Positions 23,422 through 32,987 are shown, counted from the stretch's first letter. The stretch: DNA of 64,000 nucleotides from JACIYW01 sp014359745 (GCA_050433985.1 JBNPWE010000003.1:62001-126000), one strand, 5' to 3'. Made by a program: numbers and translations. The notes: generated by a model from the sequence alone, not told the origin.

Positions 23422-25626
23422 ATGGCGAACCAGACAACCCCAGACATTATCTATACCAAGGTCGATGAAGCGCCAGAGCTTGCCTCGACGTCGCTGCTGC
23501 CGATCATCCGGCGCTTTGCGGCGGCGGCGGATGTGTCGATCGGCACGCGCGACATCTCTCTGGCCGGGCGCATCCTTGCCGCCTTCCCCGAGGCGCTGAC
23601 CGAAGCGCAGCGTCAATCCGACGATCTGGCGTGGCTGGGCGAATGGGTCAAGAACCCCCAGGCCAATGTGATCAAACTGCCCAACATCTCTGCCTCGGTT
23701 CCGCAACTTGTCGCGGCGGTCAAGGAATTGCAGGGCCAGGGTTACGCGCTGCCCGATTACCCCGAAGCCCCCGCGACCGATGCGGAAAAATCCGTGCGCG
23801 CCCGCTATGACGCGATCAAGGGATCGGCCGTGAACCCGGTGCTGCGCGAAGGCAATTCCGATCGCCGCGCCGCCCCCGCCGTCAAGAAATTCGCGCAGGC
23901 CAATCCGCACCGGATGGGCGATTGGCGCGCCGACAGCAAGACCCGCGTGTCCACCATGTCCGATGGGGATTTCTTTTCCAACGAGGCGTCGGCAACGCTG
24001 GCCAAGGCCGCGACCGCCCGCATCGTGCTGGAAACGGCCGATGGAGAGATCGTGTTGAAAGACGATCTCGCCTATCCGGCGGGCACCGTGGTGGATGCGA
24101 CGTTCATGAGCGCGGCACGCCTTGACGCCTTTCTTGCCGAAGAAGTAGCCAAGACCCGCGACGAAGGCACGCTGTTTTCGCTGCACCTCAAGGCCACGAT
24201 GATGAAGGTTTCCGACCCGATCATCTTTGGGCACGCGGTACGGGTGTTCCTGGCCCCGGTCTTTGAAAAATACGGGCCGGCGTTGAAGGCCGCCGGCGTG
24301 AACCCCAATTCGGGGCTGGCCGATCTTTTGGCGCGCGTGGCCGACAAGCCCGAAATCAAGGCCGAGATCGACGCCGTGATCGCGGCGCAGGCACCGCTTT
24401 ACATGGTCAATTCCGACAAGGGCATCACCAACCTGCACGTTCCCTCGGATGTGATCGTCGATGCCTCGATGCCCGCGCTGATCCGCGCCGGTGGCAAGGG
24501 CTGGGGCCCCGACGGGACAGAGGCAGACGTCAACTGCGTGATCCCCGACAGCTCTTATGCGGTCGTCTATGACGAAACGATCCGCTTTTTCAAGGAAAAC
24601 GGCAAACTTGATCCGGCCACCGCGGGCACCGTGCAAAACATCGGCCTGATGGCGCAAAAGGCCGAAGAATACGGATCGCACCCCACCACGTTTGAAATAC
24701 CCCAGGTCGGCACCGTCAAGATGATCCTGGATGACGGCACCGTGCTGCATTCCCACAAGGTCGAGGCCGGGGATATCTGGCGATCCTCCTCTGCCCGCAA
24801 GGCCCCGATCGAGGATTGGGTGAACCTGGCGATCGCGCGGCAGAAGGCCACGGGATATCAGGCGATCTTCTGGCTGGATGAAAACCGCGCCCACGATGCG
24901 CAGGTCATTCGCCAGGTCAGGCCGATCCTTGAGGCCCAGGGCGTTGCCGACCGGTTCCAGATCATGGCCCCGCGCGAAGCCACCCGCGCCTCGTTCGAGA
25001 TCATCACCCGCGGCGAGAATACGATTTCCATCACCGGAAACGTGCTGCGCGACTATCTGACCGATCTGTTTCCCATCCTTGAACTTGCCACCTCGGCCAA
25101 GATGCTGTCGATCGTCAAGCTGATGCAGGGCGGCGGCCTGTTCGAAACCGGGGCGGGCGGATCGGCCCCCAAACATGTGCAGCAGCTTGTCGAGGAAAAC
25201 CACCTGCGCTGGGATTCCTTGGGCGAGTTCTGCGCCCTTGGCGAAAGCTTCAAGTTTCTGGCCGATCAGAAGGGCAACCAAAAGGCCCGCATTCTGGGCG
25301 AAGCCGTCGAAACCGCCACGCAAGGCATCCTGGACGAGGGGCGTTCACCGTCGCGCAAGGTCGGCGAACCCGACAACCGCGACAGCCATTACTGGTTCGC
25401 GCGCTACTGGGCGCTGGCGCTGGCCCAACAGACCGAAGACCCCGATCTGGCCGCCCGGTTCGCCCCGCTGGCCAAGGCGCTGGTCGATGCCGAAGCAGCG
25501 ATCCTTGGCGAGTTGATGGCAGCCCAGGGCAGACCTGCCGATCTGGGGGGCTATTATCACTACCCTGCCGACAAGGCCGCGAAGGTGATGCGCCCGTCGG
25601 CGACGCTGAACGCCATCATCGGCTGA
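23422..25626 (+). CDS. icd: NADP-dependent isocitrate dehydrogenase, monomeric type
   Basis: A 734-residue enzyme of the monomeric IDH family (about 740 residues; the dimeric type is about 400). Recognisable segments are ISLAGRILAAFPE, LPNISASVPQL, GSAVNPVLREGNSDRR (Ser and Arg of the substrate site), NPHRMGDW and KDQ-like GETISITGN-type sections near residue 540. It oxidatively decarboxylates isocitrate to 2-oxoglutarate in the TCA cycle, giving NADPH. The start at 23422 has AAGAAAGG upstream. It is divergently arranged with the glycan operon and followed by a GC-rich hairpin. Confidence 0.95.
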   Translation: MANQTTPDIIYTKVDEAPELASTSLLPIIRRFAAAADVSIGTRDISLAGRILAAFPEALTEAQRQSDDLAWLGEWVKNPQANVIKLPNISASVPQLVAAVKELQGQGYALPDYPEAPATDAEKSVRARYDAIKGSAVNPVLREGNSDRRAAPAVKKFAQANPHRMGDWRADSKTRVSTMSDGDFFSNEASATLAKAATARIVLETADGEIVLKDDLAYPAGTVVDATFMSAARLDAFLAEEVAKTRDEGTLFSLHLKATMMKVSDPIIFGHAVRVFLAPVFEKYGPALKAAGVNPNSGLADLLARVADKPEIKAEIDAVIAAQAPLYMVNSDKGITNLHVPSDVIVDASMPALIRAGGKGWGPDGTEADVNCVIPDSSYAVVYDETIRFFKENGKLDPATAGTVQNIGLMAQKAEEYGSHPTTFEIPQVGTVKMILDDGTVLHSHKVEAGDIWRSSSARKAPIEDWVNLAIARQKATGYQAIFWLDENRAHDAQVIRQVRPILEAQGVADRFQIMAPREATRASFEIITRGENTISITGNVLRDYLTDLFPILELATSAKMLSIVKLMQGGGLFETGAGGSAPKHVQQLVEENHLRWDSLGEFCALGESFKFLADQKGNQKARILGEAVETATQGILDEGRSPSRKVGEPDNRDSHYWFARYWALALAQQTEDPDLAARFAPLAKALVDAEAAILGELMAAQGRPADLGGYYHYPADKAAKVMRPSATLNAIIG

Positions 25627-25650
25627 TCGAACGCGACGCGGCATCGGGCC

Positions 25651-25678
25651 GGGCCGCCGGGGGGTTCCCCGGCGGCCC
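25651..25678 (+). terminator. possible terminator of icd
   Basis: A perfect 12-bp stem GGGCCGCCGGGG/CCCCGGCGGCCC with loop GGTT, 24 bp after the icd stop. The following bases are not T-rich, so termination may be weak or Rho-assisted. Confidence 0.5.
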
Positions 25679-25761
25679 TGTCGGTTCCGGGGGCGGTATT
25701 TTGACCCGAAAACCTGTCAACTTGTTCTGAAACTGTTGTAAACTGGGGGAGTGACGGGGGA

Positions 25762-26544
25762 ATGATGCGGATCGCGACGTTCAACATCAACGGGGTGAAG
25801 GCGCGGCTGCCCGCGCTGTTGGACTGGCTGCGCACCTCGGGCCCCGATGTGGCGCTGCTCCAGGAAATCAAATCGGTGGATGCGGCGTTCCCGCACGAGG
25901 CCTTCGCCGATCTTGGCTACAACATCGAAACCCATGGGCAGAAAGGCTTTAACGGGGTCGCGATCCTGTCGAAATATCCGCTGGAAGATGTGGTGCGCGG
26001 CCTGCCGGGCGATGCGGGCGACGAACAGGCGCGCTGGATCGAGGCCACGGTGGTGGGCGCGCGCGCTGTGCGGGTGTGCGGGCTGTATCTGCCCAACGGC
26101 AACCCGGCGCCGGGGCCGAAATATAACTATAAACTGGCGTGGATGGACCGGCTGGAAGCGCGGGCGCGCGACCTGCTGGCCAGCGAGGAACCGGTGGTGA
26201 TGGCGGGCGATTACAACGTCATCCCCCAGCCCGAGGATGCCGCGCGCCCCGAGGCCTGGCGCGAGGATGCGCTGTTCCTTCCCGAAACGCGCGCGGCCTT
26301 TCGGCGGCTGTTGTACCTTGGGTTCACCGATGCGTTTCGCGCCACCACACCGGGGCCGGGGCATTATACCTTCTGGGATTATCAGGCCGGGGCCTGGGAA
26401 AAGAACAACGGTATCCGCATCGATCACGCGTTGCTGTCGCCCCAAGCCGCCGATCTGCTGTTGTCCTGCCGGATCGAGACCGCGATGCGCGCGGGCGAAA
26501 AACCATCCGACCATGTGCCGGTCTGGGTGGAACTGGACGCCTGA
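25762..26544 (+). CDS. xth: exodeoxyribonuclease III (AP endonuclease)
   Basis: A 260-residue DNA-repair enzyme that cleaves at abasic sites and digests 3' ends. It has the family landmarks in order: RIATFNINGVKARLP, LLQEIKS (metal-binding Glu), GLYLPNG, DYNVIPQPEDAARPE (catalytic Asp/Asn), GIRIDHALLS and KPSDHVPVWVEL (catalytic Asp-His). The start could be 25762 or the next codon; GGGGGA lies just upstream. It follows the icd terminator and is transcribed in the same direction. Confidence 0.93.
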   Translation: MMRIATFNINGVKARLPALLDWLRTSGPDVALLQEIKSVDAAFPHEAFADLGYNIETHGQKGFNGVAILSKYPLEDVVRGLPGDAGDEQARWIEATVVGARAVRVCGLYLPNGNPAPGPKYNYKLAWMDRLEARARDLLASEEPVVMAGDYNVIPQPEDAARPEAWREDALFLPETRAAFRRLLYLGFTDAFRATTPGPGHYTFWDYQAGAWEKNNGIRIDHALLSPQAADLLLSCRIETAMRAGEKPSDHVPVWVELDA

Positions 26545-26652
26545 TGCGGCGCGGCATCGGCGGAACGGTGCCGCCCATGCAGATGCCGCCTTGTTGCGGC
26601 ACCCTGTCGCGGGCTACACTTGGGGCCGGGCTATGACAATGGGAGATATCCG

Positions 26653-26973
26653 ATGATCAGGCGTTTGCCGATCCTTCTTGCACTGGTGCTTGGTACCGCG
26701 CCCATGGGTGCCCTGGCCCAGCCCGCGAATTGCCCGCCGGGCCTGGCCAAGAAATCGCCCGCCTGCGTACCACCCGGACAGGCGAAGAAATGGCGTGTCG
26801 GTGATCGTTACGATGGCAGTGGCCATCTGATTGACGATTACCATCGCTACAACCTGCCACCACTGCGCCGCAATGAGGCGTGGTACCGGGTTGGCGACAC
26901 GTTCATCCGCATCGATCGCGACACGCGCGACATCCTGCAACTGGTCGAGGCCGCGGCGCGGGTTCTGAATTAA
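26653..26973 (+). CDS. RcnB-like small secreted protein
   Basis: A 106-residue precursor with a signal peptide (MIRRLPILLALVLG... cleavage near GALA, residues 19-22), a short NCPPGLAKK/ACVPPGQAKK repeat, and a C-terminal part (RVGDRY, YNLPPLRRNEAWYRVGDTFIRID) that resembles the RcnB family of periplasmic proteins. In E. coli RcnB is linked to nickel and cobalt homeostasis; here the role is unknown. GGGAGA precedes the ATG at 26653. Confidence 0.75.
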   Translation: MIRRLPILLALVLGTAPMGALAQPANCPPGLAKKSPACVPPGQAKKWRVGDRYDGSGHLIDDYHRYNLPPLRRNEAWYRVGDTFIRIDRDTRDILQLVEAAARVLN

Positions 26974-27028
26974 CGCGGATTTCAGTCGGTCGGAGGCGTT
27001 CCCCTGACCGGTGCGCGCACGGCGGGCG

Positions 27029-27048
27029 CGGGATTTGAGTATTTTTTT
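27029..27048 (+). repeat. GAGTATTTTTT element, copy 1
   Basis: CGGGA-N3-GAGTATTTTTTT followed by a purine-rich GATGGGAAAG stretch lies between the RcnB-like gene and the end of uvrA. The same core occurs on the minus strand at 41745-41765. Both copies are downstream of genes. Confidence 0.55.
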
Positions 27049-27107
27049 CGAGAGGATGGGAAAGAACGTTTTCTCGGACGGTAGAGATGCAGAGCCGATG
27101 CGCACCG

Positions 27108-29972
27108 CTATTCCGCCGCCACGCGGCGCGGCTTCAGCATCGGGGCCAGATACTGGCCGGTGTGGCTGGCGCCGATCTTGGCCACCGCTTCGGGCGTGCC
27201 CTCGGCCACGATGCGGCCGCCGCCGTCGCCGCCTTCGGGGCCGATGTCGATGATGTGGTCGGCGGTTTTTATCACATCGAGGTTATGTTCGATCACCACC
27301 ACCGTGTTGCCCTGATCGACCAATGCGTGCAGCACCTCGAGCAATTTGCGCACATCGTCGAAATGCAGGCCCGTGGTCGGTTCGTCCAGAATATAGAGGG
27401 TACGGCCGGTTGAGCGGCGCGACAGCTCTTTCGACAGTTTCACGCGCTGCGCCTCGCCGCCCGAAAGCGTGGTCGCCTGCTGCCCGACCTTGATATAGCC
27501 AAGGCCGACCTGCATCAGCGCATCCATCTTTTCGCGGATCGCGGGCACCGCCTGAAAGAAAGTCTGCGCATCTTCCACCGTCATATCCAGCACATCGCTG
27601 ATATTTTTGCCCTTGAAGGTCACTTCCAGCGTTTCGCGGTTGTATCGCTTGCCCTTGCAGGTTTCGCAGGTGACATAGACATCGGGCAGGAAATGCATTT
27701 CGATCTTGATCAGCCCGTCGCCCTGGCACGCCTCGCACCGCCCGCCCTTGACGTTGAAGCTGAACCGCCCCGGCTTGTAGCCGCGCGCCTTGGATTCAGG
27801 CAGGCCCGCGAACCAGTCGCGGATGGGCGTGAAGGCCCCGGTATAGGTGGCGGGGTTTGACCGGGGCGTGCGGCCGATGGGCCGCTGATCGATGTCGATC
27901 ACCTTGTCGAGATGTTCCAGCCCCTTGATGGTTTCGCAGGGTGCGGGCGTCTGGCGCGCGCCGTTCAGGGCCATGGACGCAGCCTTGAACAGGGTTTCAA
28001 TCGTCAGCGTGGATTTGCCGCCACCCGACACGCCGGTGACGCAGACGAATTTGCCCAGCGGGAATTTCACTGTCACCTCGTGCAGGTTGTTGCCGGTGGC
28101 CTTGACCACCGTCACAGCCTTGCCGTTGCCCTTGCGCCGGGCCTCTGGCACCGGCACCTCGCGCGCGCCCGAAAGATACTGCCCGGTCAGGCTGGCGGGA
28201 TCGGCGGCGATTTCCTCGGGCGTGCCGCGCGCCACGATGCGACCGCCATGCACCCCGGCGCCGGGGCCGATATCGAGGACGTAATCGGCAGAGCGCACCG
28301 CCTCTTCGTCATGTTCGACCACGATCACGGTGTTGCCCTGATCGCGCAGGTTCTTCAGCGTGGTCAGCAGGCGGTCATTGTCGCGCTGATGCAGCCCGAT
28401 GGATGGCTCGTCCAGCACATAAAGCACCCCGGTCAGCCCCGATCCGATCTGGCTGGCCAGGCGGATGCGCTGGCTTTCGCCGCCCGAGAGCGTACCCGCG
28501 TTGCGCGCCAGCGTCAGGTAATCGAGGCCCACGTTCACCAGAAACCCCAGCCGTTCGCGAATCTCCTTGAGGATCGCGCGGGCGATTTCGTTCTTTTGTG
28601 CGCTCAGCGCGCCGGGCACGCCTTCTGCCCAGTGATACGCCTCGCGGATCGACATCGCCACGATCTGCCCGACATGCAGCCCGCCGATCTTCACCGCCAG
28701 CGCCTCGGGGCGCAGGCGGTGGCCGCCGCAGGTGCCGCAGGGGCGGTTGTTCTGGTAGCGTTCGAACTCCTCGCGCACCCAGGCGCTGTCGGTTTCGCGC
28801 CAGCGGCGTTGCATGTTGGGGATGATGCCCTCGAACGTGCGGCTGACGTTGTAGACCCGCCCGCCTTCATCAAAGCGGAACGGGATCTCGGTATCGCCCG
28901 ACCCATAGAGAAAGACGTTCCGCACGGCCTCGGGCAGGTCTTTCCACGGCTTCTTGGCATCGAACCCGTAATGTCGGGCCAGCGCCGCGATGGTTTGGGT
29001 GAAATAGGGCGATTTGCCCTTGCGCCAGGGGGCCAGCGCGCCATTCATCACCGAAAGCGCGGCATCAGGCACCACAAGGCGTTCGTCAAAGAACAGCTCC
29101 ACCCCCAGCCCGTCGCAATCGGGGCAGGCGCCGAGCGGCGCGTTGAAGGAAAACAGCCGTGGCTCGATTTCAGGGATGGTAAAGCCCGACACCGGGCAGG
29201 CGAATTTCTCGCTGAAGGTGATGCGTTCGGGCGGCGCATCGCCCACCGCATCCGCCAGTTCCAGCACCGCGATGCCATCGGCCAGATCAAGCGCGGTGCG
29301 CAGGCTGTCGGCCAGACGGGTTTGCAACCCGTCGCGCACCACCAGCCTGTCAACCACCACGTCGATGTCATGGCGGAAATTCTTGTCAAGCGCGGGCGGT
29401 TCATCCAGATCGTGAAACGCGCCATCGACCTTGACGCGCTGAAAGCCGGATTTGCGCAGTTCCAGCAGTTCCTTGCGGTATTCGCCCTTGCGATCGCGCA
29501 CGATGGGGGCCAGCAGATAGGCGCGCGTGCCTTCCTCCATTCCCATCACCCGGTCAACCATATCCTGCACTTGCTGCGCCTCGATCGGCTGGCCGGTGGC
29601 GGGGGAATAGGGCGTGCCCGCGCGGGCGAACAACAGGCGCAGGTAGTCGTAAATCTCGGTCACCGTGCCGACGGTGGACCGGGGGTTTTTCGATGTGGTC
29701 TTCTGTTCGATGGAGATCGCGGGGCTTAGGCCAGAGATGTGATCGACATCGGGCTTGCCCATCATGTCAAGGAACTGCCGCGCATAGGCCGACAGCGATT
29801 CCACATAACGCCGCTGCCCTTCGGCATAGATCGTGTCGAAGGCGAGGCTGGATTTGCCCGACCCCGACAATCCGGTGATCACCGTCAACCGGTTGCGCGG
29901 AATATCGACATCAACCGATTTCAGATTGTGTTCGCGCGCGCCGCGCACCTCGATGAACTTCTGTTCGGCCAT
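27108..29972 (-). CDS. uvrA: excinuclease ABC subunit A
   Basis: A 954-residue ATPase that with UvrB finds DNA damage in nucleotide-excision repair. Two ABC modules are visible: Walker A GLSGSGKSSLAFD near the N-terminus and GVSGGGKSTLTIE in the second half, with signature LSGGESQRIRLA and LSGGEAQRVKLS. Zinc fingers use CPDC/CGTC in the first module and CEAC/CETC in the second. The start at 29972 follows the conserved beginning MAEQKFIEVRGAREHNLK; an ATG two codons earlier is possible. No neighbours are functionally linked. Confidence 0.97.
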   Translation of the reverse strand: MAEQKFIEVRGAREHNLKSVDVDIPRNRLTVITGLSGSGKSSLAFDTIYAEGQRRYVESLSAYARQFLDMMGKPDVDHISGLSPAISIEQKTTSKNPRSTVGTVTEIYDYLRLLFARAGTPYSPATGQPIEAQQVQDMVDRVMGMEEGTRAYLLAPIVRDRKGEYRKELLELRKSGFQRVKVDGAFHDLDEPPALDKNFRHDIDVVVDRLVVRDGLQTRLADSLRTALDLADGIAVLELADAVGDAPPERITFSEKFACPVSGFTIPEIEPRLFSFNAPLGACPDCDGLGVELFFDERLVVPDAALSVMNGALAPWRKGKSPYFTQTIAALARHYGFDAKKPWKDLPEAVRNVFLYGSGDTEIPFRFDEGGRVYNVSRTFEGIIPNMQRRWRETDSAWVREEFERYQNNRPCGTCGGHRLRPEALAVKIGGLHVGQIVAMSIREAYHWAEGVPGALSAQKNEIARAILKEIRERLGFLVNVGLDYLTLARNAGTLSGGESQRIRLASQIGSGLTGVLYVLDEPSIGLHQRDNDRLLTTLKNLRDQGNTVIVVEHDEEAVRSADYVLDIGPGAGVHGGRIVARGTPEEIAADPASLTGQYLSGAREVPVPEARRKGNGKAVTVVKATGNNLHEVTVKFPLGKFVCVTGVSGGGKSTLTIETLFKAASMALNGARQTPAPCETIKGLEHLDKVIDIDQRPIGRTPRSNPATYTGAFTPIRDWFAGLPESKARGYKPGRFSFNVKGGRCEACQGDGLIKIEMHFLPDVYVTCETCKGKRYNRETLEVTFKGKNISDVLDMTVEDAQTFFQAVPAIREKMDALMQVGLGYIKVGQQATTLSGGEAQRVKLSKELSRRSTGRTLYILDEPTTGLHFDDVRKLLEVLHALVDQGNTVVVIEHNLDVIKTADHIIDIGPEGGDGGGRIVAEGTPEAVAKIGASHTGQYLAPMLKPRRVAAE

Positions 29973-30083
29973 GATCACACCCCAAGCGGACGAGGGTTAC
30001 ATAGGCCATTGCGGCTGAGTCTCCAATCGGAAAACCCGAACAATCGATGAACAAAAGCCAGGACCGGCAACGTCGCGCCAACG

Positions 30084-30107
30084 AAAAGGGCACCCCGAAG
30101 GATGCCC
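30084..30107 (-). terminator. rho-independent terminator of the VPLPA-CTERM gene
   Basis: On the minus strand a stem GGGCATCC/GGGTGCCC (one mismatch) with a TTCG loop is followed by TTTTCG, 26 bp after the stop codon at 30133. Confidence 0.75.
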
Positions 30108-30132
30108 GATCGATTTTCCAGGGCTGAAGGCC

Positions 30133-30753
30133 TCAGGCCTTCTTGCGCCGACGCAGCATCCCCAGCGCGCCAAACCCGATCAGGGCCAGCGGCAAGGTCG
30201 CCGGAAGCGGGACCGCCGCGATGTGGACATTGTCCAGCGCCGGGCCGAATGCAGTTCCCGAGTCGCTTGCGAAGCTCAACGCTTCAGAGGCGTTTGTCGC
30301 GGTAAAGCCAAGGGTGACGGTCCGCCAGTTCATCGGACTTGGCCGGGTGCTGTCGCTGCGATTGGCAGCCACGGTGTTCATCGTTCCGGCCACGTCAACC
30401 AGCAGATTCTTGGTTTCCGGGGCACCGTCGGGATTGGCGGCAATGTCGAAGCTGAGCAGATAGCGGCTGCCGATGATCAGATCGGTGATCGTCGTCGAGA
30501 TCTTTCCCGACGCGCCCCCGCTCATGTCCAGGCTGTTCACCCCCTTCGAGGCTTCCCAGTAGGAACCGATCAGATCGACCGAGCCTGAGTCGATCGTCCA
30601 GCCGGTTAGGGAGGAACTGCCCGCGCCCAGTGTGGTGAACGCGCCACTGAACGCGGCGTGATTCTCAAAACTTCCGTTGGTGATCGTTGCAGCGCTGGCG
30701 GATACCGCAAGGCCGATGGTCATCGCGGCGGAAACCATTAATTTTTTCAACAT
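30133..30753 (-). CDS. VPLPA-CTERM sorting-domain secreted protein
   Basis: A 206-residue precursor. A signal peptide ends near ASA (about residue 20). A central beta-rich domain begins TITNGSFENH and has GWTIDSGSVDLIGSYW and SYLLSFDIAANPDG-like segments, similar to the choice-of-anchor/DUF642 carbohydrate-associated domains. The C-terminus is a textbook VPLPA sorting signal: VPLPATLPLALIG, hydrophobic stretch, then GMLRRRKKA. Such proteins are processed by an exosortase and exported with exopolysaccharide. The exosortase is not in this window. Confidence 0.88.
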   Translation of the reverse strand: MLKKLMVSAAMTIGLAVSASAATITNGSFENHAAFSGAFTTLGAGSSSLTGWTIDSGSVDLIGSYWEASKGVNSLDMSGGASGKISTTITDLIIGSRYLLSFDIAANPDGAPETKNLLVDVAGTMNTVAANRSDSTRPSPMNWRTVTLGFTATNASEALSFASDSGTAFGPALDNVHIAAVPLPATLPLALIGFGALGMLRRRKKA

Positions 30754-30787
30754 CTCATACCCCTGAGCCAGACACAGTCACGGTTTC

Positions 30788-30793
30788 ATTATA
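30788..30793 (-). promoter_or_regulatory. -10 box of the VPLPA-CTERM gene promoter
   Basis: A perfect TATAAT on the minus strand, about 35 bases before the start codon, in an unusually AT-rich stretch. No good -35 is present at 16-18 bp, which suggests an activator-dependent promoter. Confidence 0.5.
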
Positions 30794-30813
30794 GCATCGC
30801 CTACATATAACGC

Positions 30814-30833
30814 CACACTATAACCACAGTGTG
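30814..30833. promoter_or_regulatory. inverted repeat upstream of the VPLPA-CTERM promoter
   Basis: CACACT-N8-AGTGTG, perfect 6-bp arms, centred about 33 bp upstream of the TATAAT box. This is the position of a class-II-like activator site. The factor is unknown. Confidence 0.45.
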
Positions 30834-30918
30834 ACCAACCCCTAAACACATTTCAACCACGGAAATCGACACGGACCCCCGATATGGAAACGGTAAGGGG
30901 GCGGCGGGTGGATTGTGT

Positions 30919-32313
30919 TTAAAAATGAATCGCCCGCCCGTAAGCATCCAGCACCGATTCGTGCATCATTTCCGACAGCGTCGGATGCGGGAACACGCTG
31001 TTCATCAGGTCCGCCTCGGTCGTTTCCAGCGTGCGGGCGACGACATAGCCCTGGATCAGTTCGGTCACCTCGGCCCCCACCATATGCGCGCCCAGAAGTT
31101 CGCCGGTTTTGGCATCGAAGATGGTCTTGATCATCCCCTCGGCCTCGCCCAGCGCGATGGCCTTGCCGTTGCCGATGAAGGGGAAATGGCCCACCTTGAT
31201 GTCATAGCCCAGTTCCCTGGCCTTCGCCTCGGTATAACCGACAGAAGCCACCTGCGGTTGGCAATAGGTGCAGCCTGCGATTGCCTCGGGGCGGACGGGA
31301 TGCGGGTGGCCGCCCGCGATCAGTTCAGCCACCATCACGCCCTCATGGCTGGCCTTGTGCGCAAGCCAGGGCGCACCGGCGATGTCGCCGATGGCGTAAA
31401 GCCCATCGACCCCGGTGCGGCAATATTCATCGACCACCACATGGGTGCGATCCACCTTGACGCCAAGGCCGTCCAGCCCCATCCCCTCGGTATTGCCGAC
31501 GATACCGACTGCAGAGATGACCGTGTCGAAATCCTGCGCCTCAACCTTGCCGCCGACCTCTATATGGGCGGTGACCTTGTCCTTGCTGCGGTCCAGTTTC
31601 TTGACCGTCGCCTTTTGCAGGATCTTCATCCCCTGCTTTTCAAACGCCTTCTTGGCGAAGGCGGAAATTTCGGCGTCTTCCACCGGCAGGATGCGGTCCA
31701 TGACCTCCACGACGGTGGTCTCAGACCCCAGCGTGTTGTAGAAGCTGGCGAATTCGATGCCGATGGCGCCCGATCCGATTACCAGCAGCTTTTTCGGCAT
31801 ATGCGGCGGTTGCAGCGCGTGGCGATACGTCCAGACGCGATCGCCGTCAGCCTCCAACCCCGGCAATTCGCGGGCGCGGGCGCCGGTGGCAAGGATGATG
31901 TTCTTCGCGGTCAGATCCTCGGTGCCCTTATCAGTTTTCACCTGAACCTTGCCCCTGGCGGGGATCGTCGCCTCGCCCATCACCACGGTGATCTTGTTCT
32001 TCTTCATCAGATGGCCGATGCCGCCCGACAATTGCTTCGCCACCCCGCGCGAACGTTTGACCACCGCGTCAAGGTCATAGCCGATGTTGTCGGCCTTCAA
32101 CCCGAATTCCTTGGCGCGGTGCATCAGGTGGAACACCTCGGAAGACCGCAACAATGCCTTGGTGGGGATGCAGCCCCAGTTCAGGCAGATACCGCCCAGA
32201 TTTTCGCGTTCGACAATGGCCACCGACAGGCCAAGCTGTGCCGCGCGAATGGCCGCCACATAGCCCCCCGGCCCCGCGCCGATAACGACAAGATCAAACG
32301 CTTTGGCAGCCAT
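30919..32313 (-). CDS. lpd: dihydrolipoyl dehydrogenase
   Basis: A 464-residue flavoprotein, the E3 subunit that reoxidises lipoyl groups of 2-oxoacid dehydrogenases and the glycine cleavage system. FAD site VVIGAGPGGYVAAI; redox disulfide GGICLNWGCIPTKALL; NAD site LLVIGSGAIGIEFASFY; catalytic His-Glu near the end in VFPHPTLSEMMHESV. The E1 and E2 genes are not adjacent, so the complex it serves is not shown by context. The start at 32313 gives the family N-terminus MAAKAFDLVVIG. Confidence 0.95.
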   Translation of the reverse strand: MAAKAFDLVVIGAGPGGYVAAIRAAQLGLSVAIVERENLGGICLNWGCIPTKALLRSSEVFHLMHRAKEFGLKADNIGYDLDAVVKRSRGVAKQLSGGIGHLMKKNKITVVMGEATIPARGKVQVKTDKGTEDLTAKNIILATGARARELPGLEADGDRVWTYRHALQPPHMPKKLLVIGSGAIGIEFASFYNTLGSETTVVEVMDRILPVEDAEISAFAKKAFEKQGMKILQKATVKKLDRSKDKVTAHIEVGGKVEAQDFDTVISAVGIVGNTEGMGLDGLGVKVDRTHVVVDEYCRTGVDGLYAIGDIAGAPWLAHKASHEGVMVAELIAGGHPHPVRPEAIAGCTYCQPQVASVGYTEAKARELGYDIKVGHFPFIGNGKAIALGEAEGMIKTIFDAKTGELLGAHMVGAEVTELIQGYVVARTLETTEADLMNSVFPHPTLSEMMHESVLDAYGRAIHF

Positions 32314-32414
32314 GCTTTCCTCCGACCAAAGAATAGTTTGCCATTAAACCATTTTTTCTCATGCCGCAACGGACGCGATGAAACCCCGCCCCGCATGGGG
32401 CCGCATGGCTGCGA

Positions 32415-32987
32415 TCAGGCATCAAGCGCGTCAAGAACCTTCGCATAGCCGGCATTGGCCAGAAACGCGCGTTCGGCCTGCGAACTTTCGCGGCCAAGCG
32501 CTGCGTTGCGGCTGGGAAAGCGGCCGAATTTGCGGATCACCTCGCGGTGCGCGCGGGCGTGGCGCAGGTTGCCCGCGCCGGTGTCGGCCAGACGGGTCAG
32601 CATCAGGCGCACGCAATGATCCTGATCGGCGGTGCTTTCGGAATGCATCAGCGGCAGATAGAAAAACTGCCGTTCCGGTTCGGGGATGGTCAGATCCCAG
32701 CGGCGGTGAATCGCGGGCACGGCAACCGCCAGCGCCTTGCGATCGGTCGAAAAGGCGCGGGGGTCATCACGGAAAATATTGCGCGAAAACTGATCGGTAA
32801 CGATCAGAAACGCCAACGCGCCGCGCGCATCGCAACACCAGTCGGCCAGCCCGCCCGCTGCCGCAGCGGACCATGTCGCACCGAACCGGTCGCGGATGGT
32901 GGCGTCCAGCGCCGGTTCGCCGCTGTACCAGCCGACCGGGCCAACCTCGTCCAGCCAGAAATCCAGAACCTCCTTGGGGGTCGTCAT
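32415..32987 (-). CDS. DUF924 family protein
   Basis: A 190-residue helical protein. The landmarks are PKEVLDFWLDEVGP at the start, WCCDARGALAFLIVTDQFSRNIFRDDPRAF in the middle, and FFYLPLMHSES and RHARAHREVIRKFGRFPSRNAALGRES near the end, which define DUF924. The helical repeat plan resembles TPR-like folds. Function is unknown. The start at 32987 has AAGAGG upstream on the minus strand; earlier in-frame starts extend into the intergenic region. It sits between lpd and an MFS gene, all minus strand. Confidence 0.85.
   Translation of the reverse strand: MTTPKEVLDFWLDEVGPVGWYSGEPALDATIRDRFGATWSAAAAGGLADWCCDARGALAFLIVTDQFSRNIFRDDPRAFSTDRKALAVAVPAIHRRWDLTIPEPERQFFYLPLMHSESTADQDHCVRLMLTRLADTGAGNLRHARAHREVIRKFGRFPSRNAALGRESSQAERAFLANAGYAKVLDALDA

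Noticed and set aside
23227..25323. 698-codon minus-strand frame
   Set aside because: Lies antisense to the isocitrate dehydrogenase gene; high-G+C third positions keep it open by chance.
27912..29729. 605-codon plus-strand frame
   Set aside because: Antisense to uvrA with no family motif.
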